Below the pieces are notes generated by a model. That model saw only the letters and a program-made list of their open reading frames with translations, was not told the origin of the DNA and made no database searches. A stretch of DNA of 64,000 nt, from the NCBI RefSeq assembly GCF_963576675.1, contig NC_088916.1, positions 77,765,501 to 77,829,500 on the forward strand. The letters are read 5' to 3'. Shown piece after piece: positions 24,418-36,290 of the stretch. The position numbers were made by a program, and so were the translations under genes. Source of the DNA: Euphorbia lathyris. Lineage: Eukaryota; Streptophyta; Magnoliopsida; Malpighiales; Euphorbiaceae. Within the stretch, counting starts at the first letter, position 1; every line of letters starts with the position of its first letter.

Positions 24418-24436
24418 TTCCCCAGCAGAGTCGCCA
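24418..24436 (-). promoter_or_regulatory. Primer-binding site of the Tat-type element (tRNA-Arg-like)
   Basis: The plus strand TTCCCCAGCAGAGTCGCCA is the complement of TGGCGACTCTGCTGGGGAA, found two bases inside the right-hand LTR. This PBS is usual for Tat/Ogre elements, reported as tRNA-Arg-primed; the tRNA assignment is from memory of the family. Confidence 0.75.
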
Positions 24437-24438
24437 CT

Positions 24439-27407
24439 TGTTAGACGAGGTGCCGCGGCCTAATCTCCCGGGCGTACCGGGGGGTGGACAACCTCATGGC
24501 GACGTAAGCGGTGATTGGCGCCGAAAGCAACCAATCGTGGAATCAAGCTGCTCGGCAGGACCGGAGCTCGGAGATATGGAAGAGTCGCCACCCACGAATG
24601 GGAAAATGAACACCGATCCCTTGCGGGAGACCGGTGTGGGTTCGGAAAACTTAGGTACGAGCCGAGAAGGCTAGCTCCTTTCCGGAGAAAGGCTACTAGG
24701 CACCCCGACATCGCCCGGTTATGAACCACCGGCCTCCTACTCAGCATGTTAGGCGATAACGGACTAATCGTATACTTCTTTAAGTTTAAAATTCATTTGA
24801 AACCTTTTCTTTCTCATTTTGGGAAACCGTTTTGAGCATATATCATTGAAAAGCCACTTTAGTAAAGAATCACCCATTTACATTATACATACACAGAGAA
24901 GGGGGGAAGAAAGAAGTGATTTATTTCCAACTTGATTTACATGTCGTGTTATGTGTTTATTCTACACTAACTTATTTCCTCAAAACGAGTTTATTTACAT
25001 GGTTCGTACCTTAATCGTCGTTGGAACGATTTAGGTACGTTTCAAAACCCCGTTGATTTACATGGCATCGACTCGAATCGCCGTTGGAACGACTCGAGTG
25101 TTTTGAAGATGTGGAATGAAGACTTTGTATCTAGAAACGTGGTTAGGCATACAAGTCAATTTATTTTGTACAAAACGTTTAAGAAAACGATTCAAAACTC
25201 TATTATTTACAATGAAAGCGATTTTAATTACGAGGTTCGCCTAATCCGTCGTTGGAACGGATTAAGGTTTTAAAACGTGATATTTTGGAAAAATTTTAAA
25301 ACGACAAGAAAACGTTATTTGCACTTTAGGAACATCTAGAAAAGCTTTAATTTAAAACAACCAATTAAACTCTCTTTTTTGTGATTTATTTTCCCCTTTT
25401 TCACTCAACTAACCCTTACTTGAACATAATTACAACAATTAGCAAATTAAACCCAAAATTCATCAAATTGAACCGAACCGGATGTCAAAAATTAAGGAAG
25501 AGAATATATATACATATATATATTTAGCCAAAAATAATGATATATTTATAGATAAAATAAGAATAAGTGAAAAGATACTATGTATTGAATGTATAGAAAA
25601 TAATAATGAAAATACTAAGTGTAATACATTTTCATTCTAAATATGTGAAAATAATAGGTAGAGCTTTTAAATAAGAAAATAACTTTTATTCCCAAAATAA
25701 TTTCATTTAATAATAACTAATATAACCCGAATAGCCCAAAACTATATATATAGAATTTTACAAAGCCAACTTAATATAAATGGTATTTAAATAGGAAAAT
25801 AATTATTATGCTATATATATACTTTTATTAAATCTAAATAATGAAAAATAATATATACTTTCTACATAATCATATATACCAAAGATCCAAAAATGACTAG
25901 AAAATATATATTACATAAATATGTAAGTATGGATGAAGGACCAAAAACTTAAAAGTTGAGAAAAAGGGACCAAAATGGCATTTTTTACGTTTCAGCCGCT
26001 TTACCGACGGAAAATCCGTCCGTAAACAGCCTTTAGTGACAGAAATCGGTAAATTACAACAGCACTCCAAAACTTTCCAGATTAGTTCAAAAGCTTTAAA
26101 TTAAGTCTAATTCAATCATTTTGGATCTCCGAACTACCCGAAACGGATCATAGTCTTTAACGGAGTTTCCTAAAACGACGTTTTCTAGTTTAAAACGTTA
26201 TTCGGAAATATCTTTGCTAAAACTAATATTTACAACGCTTCTAATACCCAAACTATCCTTAAGCGGATCACAGTTCGTATTGGGATATTGAAACGAGGTT
26301 TTTATTTTGGATCCAAACCCAAATATTAGTAGAATCAAAACAGAAAATTAATTTCACAAATCTAAACAATAAAAGAGTAAATGAAGAGATCTAAATAACA
26401 AAAAAATGCAATAAAAGAATTAAACGGGTCTAGTTCCTCGGATTATTACCTCTTCAATCGGTAATAGAAATCCCAAATCAAGTCGATTGATTGTGTTGTT
26501 GAGTCGCTTTTTGGTGTTTTTCCTTTGGTTCGGGTCTCGCCAAATTTTTCCAGGGGTTCGGGTCTAATTTTTTTTCTCCCTCCCATGCTTTGGACTCCAT
26601 CCTATTTATAGGCAAATGGAGTCCTAAGCTTAGTTTATTTTTGGCTCCAAGCCAACTTGGAGCCAAAGATTAGCCAAATTAGCCTAGGAAACTTCCTCCT
26701 CTTTTCCTTTTTATTTTTGTTTTACTTTATTTATTTTTATATTATTTCTTTTTAATAAAATAATAAAACAAAAAAAAAATAAAAAAATAAATGAAATAAG
26801 AAAAAAAAAATAAAATAAAAAATAATAATAAAAAAAAAAATGTAAAAGCACTTGGCTTTGGCCAAGTGCAGCGAAATTGCACTTGGCCAAAGCCAAATGC
26901 CATGGGGCTGGGCCTGGTGGCCCAGCCCCTGTCACAGGCCGTCTAACGGCCCGTGACGAACCTCGCGGCCCCCGACGGAACCGCGTTTGTATATAAAAAT
27001 ATTTTTAAAAAACCTAAAATTAATCCAAATACAAAAAATGATTTTTATCAAAAATGATTTTTGTCAAAACCGATTTTATAAAATTAGCTTTTATAAAATC
27101 GATCTTATTACAAAACTATTTTTTTATTGTTCAAATTCTAAAACAAAACCCCTATCGACCCGAGATTTTATTAATAATGAAATACTCCGAATTTGGTGAA
27201 ATGATTTAAGATTTCATTCGCGGAACCGATTCACCCGTCATCTCGATTCGATTTCCGAATTCGATCAAACCGGTCTCCACGGTTCCTTTGAACAACGTTT
27301 TTTTTTTATATTTATTATTTTTATTGACTCGTCATTTATTTTAATCGACTGATTTGGATTCCTTTTTATAATTTTTCTTCATCGGTCCTCCGACCCTGGT
27401 GTCTACA
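24439..27407 (-). repeat. 5' LTR of the Tat-type element (complete)
   Basis: 2,969 bp; on the minus strand it starts TGTAGACACC and ends TCTAACA. Positions 24850-27407 match 1-2558. TATA box at 26602-26611; hairpin block at 26848-26957. Its left 411 bp are GC-rich compared with the rest. Confidence 0.93.
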
Positions 27408-27784
27408 GCAGCAGTAAACACAGTACCAGCAAAACTCATAGGTTCAACCTGTGAGGCACTATCTTTATCAACAAGGGTGTTAAGAACCAATAGACCAGTC
27501 TTTGCATCCACCATATAGTCCAGAAAATCCTCCACCTCCTTCTCCCTAGCTTTATCAATGACCTCTACTATATTATCATCATCAAGCACATCAAAATCTA
27601 CTGCATCAACAGTAAACACACTACCATCAGCAAGAACACCATTAACATTAAGATTTACATCATCCGAGCGTTTTCCATTCTCTTTAGCTTCCTTCAATTT
27701 TGCATCGAGTTTCACTTCCTTAGTTCTCTCCTTCATGAAGGTTAGTACCTTGGATAAAATGGAGTAGCTTTGCTTTAGAAGCAT
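27341..27784 (-). pseudogene. Tandem gene copy 1, long ORF truncated by the Tat insertion
   Basis: Unrecognised acidic protein. The frame begins MLLKQSYSILSKVL and follows copies 2-4 (KEAKENGKRSDDVNLNVNG, then DFLDYMVDAKTGLLVL and EPMSFAGTVFTAAVD) up to 27408, where the Tat LTR begins. The last residues (TRVGGPMKK and on) come from the LTR, so the true C-terminus is lost. A possible 5' exon lies at 27896-27983. Whether it is translated is unknown. Confidence 0.55.
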
Positions 27785-27895
27785 CTTTTTTCTTATTGTT
27801 CAAAGGTTGTGAGGCTGCAACTAGAATAATATAACAAGAATCAACAAACAAAACAATAATCAACAAACAAACAAACAAAAGTAGGAGATTAAAAC

Positions 27896-27983
27896 CTGAT
27901 TTGCAACTCTTGCATAGGCTCTATTTCTTGGAGGATGAAGGAAATCTGGCCACATACTTGAGTATTTTTGATACAGAACCCAT
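27896..27983 (-). pseudogene. Copy 1 exon 1 and intron 1
   Basis: Starts at the ATG in GGTATGGG (27983), and ends at CAG/GTTTTAATC, 88 nt, leaving phase 1. Intron 27821-27895 is 75 bp and ends in CTAG. The start MGSVSKILK and PSSSKK match copies 2-4 and the plus-strand relative at 36408, but a TAG stands where that relative has TGG (tryptophan). The TATA-like word upstream is degraded to TATACATAC (about 28034). Confidence 0.5.
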
Positions 27984-28370
27984 ACCAATTTCAATTGAAT
28001 AAACCGAAAAAAGCTCATTGGTTTGTGTTTGTATGTATAGAGTAGCAGTTTACAAATAAAATTTTCTGAAGAGAGGGAAGTTTCCATTTTGAAAAAAAGG
28101 AATGAGGAAAAGGAAAAGGACCATTTAAAGTAAGAAATAGTTTAATTTTTTTAATTTAAGTAAGAAATAGTTTAATTTTTTTAATTAAAAGCAGAGGACA
28201 ATATGGAAAGATCGGGACATCCCAACCAGGTTGGCACGTCCCAGGCTACCGGAACCTGAAAATAGTTTATATGAACCCATACAAATCATGATCATTACAA
28301 TTATCCAAAATAGTGTAATTTTTAATTAGTTAAAAGAACTTTATAAAGTTTAAATTACTCTCATTTTTTA

Positions 28371-28907
28371 TTATAAAATATTGTAATTACTCTCATCAAT
28401 ATATGCTTCAAATAAGGGACTTGCTCCATCTAAAGAAGCTTTAAAGTTAAGATTCACCTCATCCCAAGTCTTTGCACCCAACATATAGTCGAACACATTA
28501 TCCAGCAGATGCCACACCATATCATCCTTAACCTCCTTCTTAGCTTTATCAATATAATCTCCTTCATTATCATCAACCGCAGCAGTAAATACAGTACCAG
28601 CAAAACTCATAGGTTCAACCTGTGAGGCACTATCTTTAACAACAGGGGTGTCAAGAACCAATAGACCAGTCTTTGCATCCACCATATAGTCCAGAAAATC
28701 CTCCACCTCCTTCTCCCCATCTTTATCAATGACATCTACTTTATTATCATCATCAAGCACATCAAAATCTACTGCATCAACAGTAAACACACTACCATCA
28801 GCAAGAACACCATTAACATTAAGATTTACATCATCCGAGCGTTTTCCATTCACTTTAGCTTCCTTCAATTTTGCATCGGGTTTCACATCCTTGGTTCTCT
28901 CCTTCAC
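28371..28907 (-). CDS. Tandem gene copy 2, hypothetical acidic protein (178 aa)
   Basis: No known family recognised. The protein is rich in D/E/K and has a two-fold internal repeat: VFTVDAVDFDVLDDDN...EKEVEDFLDYMVDAKT, then VFTAAVDDNEGDYIDK...KEVKDDMVWHLLDNVFDYMLGAKT, each next to a (D)DVNLN or DEVNLN segment. The ATG used is internal; copies 1 and 4 open further upstream at MLLKQ. A second frame just upstream (29049-28855), starting with the hydrophobic MFVCLLIIVLFV, overlaps it and matches exon 2 of the relative at 36572. The long frame may therefore be joined by an unseen splice or lie after a frameshift. The frame is kept open in all four copies. Confidence 0.4.
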   Translation of the reverse strand: MKERTKDVKPDAKLKEAKVNGKRSDDVNLNVNGVLADGSVFTVDAVDFDVLDDDNKVDVIDKDGEKEVEDFLDYMVDAKTGLLVLDTPVVKDSASQVEPMSFAGTVFTAAVDDNEGDYIDKAKKEVKDDMVWHLLDNVFDYMLGAKTWDEVNLNFKASLDGASPLFEAYIDESNYNIL

Positions 28908-29066
28908 GAAGGTTAGTACCTTGGATAAAATAGAGTAGCTTTACTTTAGAAGTATCTTTTTTCTTATTGTTCAATGGTTGTGAGGCTGCAACTGGAATAA
29001 TATAACAAGAATCAACAAACAAAACAATAATCAACAAACAAACAAACAAAAGTAGGAGATTAAAAC

Positions 29067-29154
29067 CTGATTTGCAACTCTTGCATAAGCTCTATTTCTT
29101 GGAGGATGAAGGAAATCTGGACACAGACTTGAGTATTTTTGATACAAAACCCAT
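29067..29154 (-). pseudogene. Copy 2 exon 1 (TAG at about codon 21) and 75-bp intron
   Basis: ATG at 29154 in GGTATGGG, donor CAG/GTTTTAATC after 88 nt (phase 1), intron 28992-29066, acceptor ATTCCAG/TTGCAG. The exon reads MGFVSKILKSVSRFPSSSKK then TAG. Exon 2 in phase continues AASQPLNNKKKDTSKVKLL, which resembles TALEDVSKTKLL of the plus-strand relative. TATA box TATAAATA at 29203-29210, about 50 bp upstream of the ATG. Confidence 0.5.
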
Positions 29155-29540
29155 ACCAATTTCAATTGAATAAACCGAAAAAATCTCATTGGTTTGTGTT
29201 TGTATTTATAGAGTAGCAGTTTCCAAATAAAATTTTCTAAAGAGAGGGAAGCTTTCATTTTGAAAAAAAGGAATGAGGAAAAGGAAAAGGACCACTTAAG
29301 GTAAGAAATAGTTTAATTTTTTAATTAAAGTTGAAAATAGTTTAATTTTTTTAATTAAAAGTGGAGGACAAGATGGAAAGATCGGGACATCCCAACGAGG
29401 TTGGCACTTCCCAGGCTACCCAAACCTGAAAATAGTTTATATGAACCGATACAAATCATGATCATTACAACTATCCTAAATAGTGTAATTTTTAATTAGT
29501 TAAAAGAACTTTATAAAGTTTAAATTAATCTTATTTTTTA

Positions 29541-30056
29541 TTATAAATTATTGTAATTACTCTCATCAATATATGCTTCAAATAAGGGACTTGCTCCATC
29601 TAAAGAAGCTTTAAAGTTAAGATTTACCTCATCCCAAGTCTTTGCACCCAACATATAGTCGAACACATTATCCAGCAGATGCCACACCATATCATCCTTA
29701 ACCTCCTTCTTAGCTTTATCAATATAATCTCCTTCATTATCATCAACCGCAGCAGTAAACACAGTACCAGCAAAACTCATAGGTTCAACCTGTGAGGCAC
29801 TATCTTTATCAACAGGGGTGTCAAGAACCAATAGACCAGTCTTTGCATCCACCATATAGTCCAGAAAATCCTCCACCTCCTTCTCCTCAACTTTATCAAT
29901 GACCTCTGCTTTATTATCATCATCAAGCACATCAAAAGCTACTGCATCAATAGTAACCACACTACCATCAGCAAAAGCACCATTAACATTAAGATTTACA
30001 TCATCCGAGCTTTTTGCATTCTCTTTAGCCTCCTTCAATTTTGTATCGGGTTTCAC
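29541..30056 (-). CDS. Tandem gene copy 3, hypothetical acidic protein (171 aa)
   Basis: Same unrecognised family as copy 2, with mostly conservative substitutions (NVNGAFADGSVVTIDAVAFDVL). It lacks the first methionine of copy 2 and opens at MKPDTKLKEAKEN; the upstream MKERTK is changed (CTTCCCGAAGG). Internal two-fold repeat retained, ending EAYIDESNYNNL. Confidence 0.4.
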   Translation of the reverse strand: MKPDTKLKEAKENAKSSDDVNLNVNGAFADGSVVTIDAVAFDVLDDDNKAEVIDKVEEKEVEDFLDYMVDAKTGLLVLDTPVDKDSASQVEPMSFAGTVFTAAVDDNEGDYIDKAKKEVKDDMVWHLLDNVFDYMLGAKTWDEVNLNFKASLDGASPLFEAYIDESNYNNL

Positions 30057-30217
30057 ATCCTTGGTTCTCTCCTTCCCGAAGGTTAGTACCTTGGATAAAA
30101 TGGAGTAGCTTTACTTTAGAAGCATCTTTTTACTTATTGTTCAATGGTTGTGAGGCTGCAACTGGAATAATATAACAAGAATCAACAAACAAACAAACAA
30201 AAGTAGGAGATTAAAAC

Positions 30218-30305
30218 CTGATTTGCAACTCTTCAATTGGCTCTATTTCATGGAGGATGAAGGAAATCTGGCCACAGACTTGAGTATTTTTGATACAGAA
30301 CCCAT
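30218..30305 (-). pseudogene. Copy 3 exon 1 and shortened intron
   Basis: 88-nt exon with the same start, phase and TAG as the other copies (SSMK then TAG). The intron is only 56 bp (30162-30217), having lost one AACAATAATC-type unit; this is below the usual plant minimum and may not splice. TATA box at 30354-30361. Confidence 0.45.
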
Positions 30306-30692
30306 ACCAATTTCAATTGAATAAACCGAAAAAATCTCATTGGTTTGTGTTTGTATTTATAGAGTAGCAGTTTCCAAATAAAATTTTCTGAAGAGAGGGA
30401 AGTTTCCATTTTGAAAAAAAGGAATGAGGAAAAGGAAAAGGACCACTTAAAGTAAGAAATAGTTTAATTTTTTTAATTAAAGTTGGAAATAGTTTAATTT
30501 TTTTAATTAAAAGCGGATGACAAGATGGAAAGATCGGGACATCCCAACGAGGTTGGCACTTCCCAGGCTACCCAAACCTGAAAATAGTTTATATGAACCG
30601 ATACAAATCATGATCATTACAACTATCCAAAATAGTGTAATTTTTAATTAGTTAAAAGAACTTTATAAAGTTTAAATTACTCTTATTTTTTA

Positions 30693-31274
30693 TTATAAAA
30701 TATTGTAATTACTCTCATCAATATATGCTTCAAATAAGGGACTTGCTCCATCTAAAGAAGCTTTAAAGTTAAGATTTACCTCATCCCAAGTCTTTGCACC
30801 CAACATATAGACGAACACATTATCCAGCAGATGCCACACCATATCATCCTTAACCTCCTCCTTAGCTTTATCAATATAATCTCCTTTATTATCATCAACT
30901 GCAGCAGTAAACACAGTACCAGCAAAACTCATAGGTTCAACCTGTGAGGCACTATCTTTATCAACAGGGGTGTCAATAACCAATAGACCAGTCTTTGCAT
31001 CCACCATATAGTCCAGAAAATCCTCCACCTCATTCTCCTCAGCTTTATCAATGACCTCTGCTTTATTATAATAATCAAGCACATCAAAAGCTACTGCATC
31101 AATAGTAAACACACTACCATCAGTAAAAGCACCATTAACATTAAGATTTACATCATCCGAGCTTTTTGCATTGTCTTTAGCTTCCTTCAATTTTGCATCG
31201 GGTTTCACTTCCTTTCTTTCCTTCATGGAGGTTAGTACCTTGGATAAAATGGAGTAGCTTTGCTTTAGAAGCAT
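30693..31274 (-). CDS. Tandem gene copy 4, hypothetical acidic protein (193 aa)
   Basis: The longest frame of the unrecognised tandem family: MLLKQSYSILSKVLTSMKERKEV, then the two-fold repeat region ending EAYIDESNYNIL. Differences from copies 2 and 3 are scattered and mostly do not break the frame, which fits either recent duplication or selection. An overlapping frame (31368-31177) with hydrophobic start MFVCLLIIVLFV corresponds to intron 1 plus exon 2. Confidence 0.42.
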   Translation of the reverse strand: MLLKQSYSILSKVLTSMKERKEVKPDAKLKEAKDNAKSSDDVNLNVNGAFTDGSVFTIDAVAFDVLDYYNKAEVIDKAEENEVEDFLDYMVDAKTGLLVIDTPVDKDSASQVEPMSFAGTVFTAAVDDNKGDYIDKAKEEVKDDMVWHLLDNVFVYMLGAKTWDEVNLNFKASLDGASPLFEAYIDESNYNIL

Positions 31275-31385
31275 CTTTTTTCTTAATGTTCAATGGTTCT
31301 GAGGCTGCAACTGGAATAATATAACAAGAATCAACAAACAAAACAATAATCAACAAACAAACAAACAAAAGTAGGAGATTAAAAC

Positions 31386-31473
31386 CTGATTTGCAACTCT
31401 TGCATAGGCTCTATTTCTTGGAGGATGAAGGAAATCTGGACACAGACTTGAGTATTTTTTATACAGAACCCAT
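31386..31473 (-). pseudogene. Copy 4 exon 1 and 75-bp intron
   Basis: ATG at 31473; an extra TAA occurs at codon 5 (MGSV stop) besides the TAG shared by all copies. Donor and acceptor as in copy 2, intron 31311-31385. TATA box TATAAATA at 31523-31530. Confidence 0.48.
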
Positions 31474-31774
31474 ACCAATTTCAATTGAATAAACCGAAAA
31501 AAAGCTCATTGGTTTGTGTCTGTATTTATAGAGTAGCAGTTTCCAAATAAAATTTTCTGAAGAGAGGGAAGTTTCCATTTTGAAAAAAAGGAATGAGGAA
31601 AAGGAAAAGGATAAGGACCACTTAAATTAAGAAATAGTTTAATTTTTTTAATTAAAAGCGGAGGACAAGATGGAAAGATCGGGACATCCCAACCAGGTTG
31701 CACCTCCCAGGCTACCAGAACCTGAAAATAGTTTATATGAACCGATACAAATCATGATCATTATAATTATCCAA

Positions 31775-32050
31775 AATAAATGGAGCTCGCTAGAAGTTTC
31801 ATTAAAATTTCCCAAAATGTTTGTATAAATGCAAGTGCTTTACATACGAAAAGGAATAATACAATATGTCCCCCTTAATGCATAATAAGTGTCTTTAGGA
31901 ATCAATTTCTCAACTTCCCCAGTAGAGTCGCCACTTTAGATATCAAGGCTCGCCTGGAACACCCAGGAGGATGTTACCGTTGACTATAATGATGTGGTTG
32001 AAGCCGAAAGCAATCAATCTGGGAATCAAGCTACTCCACAATGATGTAGT
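31775..32050 (-). pseudogene. Diverged relic of a second Tat-type 5' end
   Basis: Aligns, with many substitutions, to 24285-24560: CTCGCTAGA, then a GGAATCAA..TTTCTC segment, then TTCCCCAGTAGAGTCGCCA (one change from the PBS at 24418), then about 110 bp of LTR end including GCCGAAAGCAA and GGAATCAAGCT. Same orientation as the complete element. The rest of the element is absent. Confidence 0.75.
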
Positions 32051-32199
32051 TCAAATTACTCTCATCTTTTTTAGGACCACTTAAAATAAGAAATAATGTA
32101 ATTTTTTGAATTAAAAGCGGTGGATAAGAGGGGAAGATCGGGACATCCCAACCAGGTTGACACCTCTCAAGCTACCCGAACTTGAAAATTGTTTATGAA

Positions 32200-35100
32200 T
32201 ATGTTCTATTTTTAATTATGATAAATTAATTTTTTTCTCAAAAATAATTAATTATCATTTGATATGTTTTTTCGTTTATGGAATTCATTTTTATATCCTT
32301 TAAAGTTTCAAATTCAAATTAATATTATATAATTGTTCTCAAAAAATAATAATTAATAATTATATATATATATATAATTATTTTAATTGCAACATTATAT
32401 ATTTGTTAGTTTCTTTTTTTTTTGTTACATTTATTACTCAAATGTGTTTGCAACAATTACGAAATTGTTGTTTTTTAGTTTTTACCTTATTTTTTTTTGT
32501 AACAATTTAAACAAATTGTTGGATTAGCTTACTTAAATGAAAAATGCCAAGCAACAACTAATATTTTGTTGCATAATTTTTTTTTATAATTTGCTAATTT
32601 GAAGCTTAGTACAACAAAATTGCAACATTATTGAAATACAGCAAAATAAACTCATATAATGCATCAATTTTCAAGCAACAAATTTAAATTTGGTTGCAGT
32701 ATGAGTTTTATGGTACCAAGATTAGTGTCTTCAAATTTCAATCAATTACTTCTAACTTGTTTGTAAATTATAACAGTCAAATATTAGAAAACCAAACATA
32801 TGTTTCCATTTAGAGCTTTTAAGGACTAGTACTTGAAAACTGTGGGTTTCACAATATCTTAATCATGTTTGAGCACTTTACAGGCAACGAAAATGCTTTT
32901 GATTTTACAATAGAACCAAATTAACAATATTTCTAAATAAATAATAATACAAACACCCAAACGAATCATATCCTCCATTTCATGTCACTCACTTCTCAGA
33001 CTCAATACACCAGAAACTTGCAGGCCTAAAAATGATTTATATAATCAACGTTTTGTTTTGATTACCCCTTATTCAACTAGTCAAAATTTATACAATGGAT
33101 CTAGTTGTTTGCAGCAGGAGAAATGTTATCTATCAAATGAAATAAAGCACATAGGAGCTTGAAAAAAGGAATACAGAATTCAGTATAGAAAATGAAGTGT
33201 GGTTATAGAAAACTAAACTAGTGAAAAGCAGAGTTTCATTTCTTAACATTATCAACCATTAGTTTGTAAATACAAAAACATAAAAAGGGCAGATACAAAT
33301 TCTATTACAAAACATTGAAAAAAAGAAGAAGAAAAAGAAAAATGATGCCTCCAACAAAACCAGATTTGGAAAAAAAAACAACTTAAAAAGGTTGTCATGG
33401 CAGACTGCCATAACCAAACCCCAAAAACATAGGACACCATTTATCTTCATCTCCTAACTCAAATCCAACAAATAAAATGACTATTCTACCCTTTGAAAAA
33501 CATGACTAAAGTTGAAACCAAAGCATAGATATGTCAAGGTTAGTAGCTAAAATAGGGAAAAATATTAGAGTCTAGTTGATTGTAATGTTATGAAGTTGTG
33601 GCCATAATCAAATGCACATCCTAATGGAAGCTTGTGAAGAAAGGGGTCGACGACGGAAACAACTTCAAAGAACTTCTGAAAGTGGATTCGATATATACTT
33701 TTCTGCTACCTTCCACTTTGACTTTAAAGCAAACTCATCTGGTGATGCTCTTTTCATATACCCAATATGAAAAAACAAGCAAACTTTAATGGAGATTTAT
33801 CTATTTAAGTACTAATTAAAAATTGTACCTTTAACAACAGTTGTGGTCATTGAATTGGCTCAGTAGTAGACATTAGCTCGGGTAGTGTGCATTGAATTGG
33901 ATGATCATTAATTGGGAGAAATACTCCCCACTTATCTTACACAGGTGGTAGCCCAAAGTTGAGCAATTGTTATGCACATGTTTCCAGAAAACAGAAATCT
34001 TTGAAAATCACAATAAATTCTCTAATGTCAAAATATTGTTGGTTATATACGAAAGAACTATGCATTTTTAGATATCAACACTACATTACACAAATGATAC
34101 CATAAAGCCAACAATTTTATAAATATAGATGTAGAACTATTGATAATCAAAAAATAATAATTAAATAATTATAACTGAAATTTTAATTATTCTAAATATG
34201 TATAGTTAAAATTTTAAAGGTTAAAGAAAAATATTAGACAACATACAAAACAACGTCATGTTATCTTTACATGAATTATGATATAGTTTTAGTTAATTGT
34301 TAAGTTAAATAAAACAATTGTTAGCTACAATTATTTTTTATGAATATGTATATGCTTTCTATTTTTAATTATGATAAATTAAATTTTTTTATATGTTTTT
34401 TTGTTTATTGAATTAATTTTAATATCCTTTAAAGTTTCAAAAAATTAATATTGTATAATTGTTCTAAAATAATATTTAATATTTATATATGTAACAAATT
34501 ATTTTAATTGAAACATTATATATTTATTAGTTTTCTTTTATTTTTGTTGCATTTATCACTCAAATGTATATGACAATTATAATTTTGTTGTTCTTCGGTT
34601 TTTACCTTATTTTTTTTGTAACAATTTAAACAAATTGGTGGATTAGCTTACTTAAATGCAACATGCCAAACAATTAATATTTTGTTGTATAATTTTTTAT
34701 TATCTTCTAATTTGAAGCTAATACAACAAAAAATGCAACATTATTGAAATGTAGCAAAATAAACTCATAACGCATCAATTTTCAAGCAACAAATTCAAAT
34801 TTGGTTGCAGTAGGGGTTTTATGGTATGGTGCTACCAAGATTAGTGTCTTTAGATTTCAATCACTTGCTACCGACTTGTTTGTAAATTGTAACAGTCAAA
34901 TATTAGAAAACCAAACAAATGTTTCCATTTAGAGCTTCTAAGGACCAGTACTTGAAAACTTGTTTCACAATATATTAATCATGTCTAAGCGATTTATAGG
35001 CAACTAAAATGCTTTTGATTATACAATAGAACCGAATTAATAATATTTCTAAATAAATAGTAATACAAACACCCAAATGAATCACATCCTCCATTTCATG

Positions 35101-36290
35101 TCATTCATTTCTCAGACTCAATACACCAGAAACTTGGAGGTCTGAAAAATGATTTATATGATCAATGTTTTGTTTTTATTAGCCCTTATTCAACTAGTCA
35201 AAATTTATACGATGGATCTAGTTGTTTGCAGCATGAGAGATGTTATCTATCAAATGAAATAAAGCATGTAGGATCTCAAAAAAAGGAATGTAGAATCCAA
35301 TATAGAAAATGAAGTGTGGTTATAGGAAACTAAACTAGTGAAAAGCAGAATTTCAGTTCTTAACATTATCAACCATTTGTTTGTAAATATAAAAAGATAC
35401 AAATGGCAGATACAAATTCTATTACAAAACAATGAATAATAAGAAGAAAAAAGAAAGAAAAATGATGCCTCCGAAAAAACAGGGCTTAGGAAAAAAACTA
35501 CCTTAAAAAGGTTAATGGCTAAAACAACAAAACAATTAGAACCTAGTTGATTGCAATCTTATAGAGTTGTGGCCATGATCAAATACACAGGCTAATGGAA
35601 GCCTGTGAAAAAAGGGGGTCAACGACGGAAACAACTCTAAGTAACTTCTCTTAAACGTGGATTAGATATATACTTTTATGCTCCATTTCACTTTGACTTT
35701 AAAGCAAACCCATCTAGTGATGCTCTTGCATGCGGTGCTATTTTTTCATATACCCAACGTAAAAAAAAGCAAACTTTGATGTAGAATTATCCATTTAAGT
35801 ACTAATTAAAAGTTGTACCTTTAACACTAGTTATGGGCATTGAATTGGCTTGGGTAGTGGGCATTGAATTGGTAGATCACTAATTCGGGGCAATACTCCC
35901 CTCTTATCCTGCACAGGTGGTAACCCGGAGTTGATCAATTATTATGCACATGTTTCAAGAAAACAAAATCTTGAAAATCACAATAAATTCTCCGATGTCA
36001 AAACATTGTTGGTTATATAAGAAGGATTTGTGCATTTTTACATATCAACACTACATTACACAAATGATACCATGAAGCCAACAATTTTATAACTATAGAT
36101 ATAAAACTATTGATAATAAAAAAATAATAACTGAAATTTTAAATTTTAAATATGTATAATTAGATTTTTAAAGGTTAAAGAAAAATATTAGTACTCATTA
36201 CAAGACAACGTCATTTTATCTCTACATGAATTATTATATAGTTTTAGTCAATTGTTAAGTTAAATAAACTAATAGTTAGTTATAATTATT
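32200..36290. repeat. AT-rich non-coding tandem duplication (about 2-kb units)
   Basis: Unit 1 (about 32192-34335) and unit 2 (about 34336-36290) share their order of landmarks: TTGGTTGCAGTA...TTTTATGGTA (32694 and 34802), CACCAGAAACTTG (33010 and 35124), CACAGGTGGTA (33943 and 35925), ATTATGACAAATT-type starts. A third start at 36291 breaks off at about 36400, where the gene relative begins. (TA)n runs at 32357-32380 and 36301-36322. No credible gene. Confidence 0.75.

Larger units (their letters stand above)
1..27407 (-). mobile_element. Non-autonomous Tat/Ogre-type Ty3/gypsy element, host of a nested insertion
   Basis: Two near-identical LTRs (1-2558, cut by the window start, and 24439-27407) bound this element. 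Orientation is minus: a primer-binding site lies directly left of the right-hand LTR and a polypurine tract directly right of the left-hand LTR. Without the 9.4-kb guest at 9348-18774, the internal part is about 12.4 kb and the whole element about 18.4 kb. The only coding remnant is a gag C-terminus at 7637-8449; no protease, RT or integrase was seen. The PBS type, the gag zinc-finger style and the tandem repeats beside the 3' LTR all fit the Tat/Ogre lineage, known for large size and variable 3' UTR repeats. It interrupts the first copy of the tandem gene family at 27408. The left target-site copy lies outside the window. Confidence 0.82.
27408..32200 (-). repeat. Tandem duplication carrying the unknown gene family (period about 1.16 kb)
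   Basis: Start codons of exon 1 lie at 27983, 29154, 30305 and 31473, so the period is 1,151-1,171 bp. Intergenic parts are also shared: AAAGATCGGGACATCCCAAC recurs at about 28209, 29373, 30530, 31674 and, slightly changed, 32130. A fifth fragment (32051-32200) without ORF follows the Tat relic. Confidence 0.9.

Noticed and set aside
32200..36290. Possible genes in the AT-rich duplicated block
   Set aside because: Only short hydrophobic ORFs of AT-rich composition, not conserved in frame between the two units.
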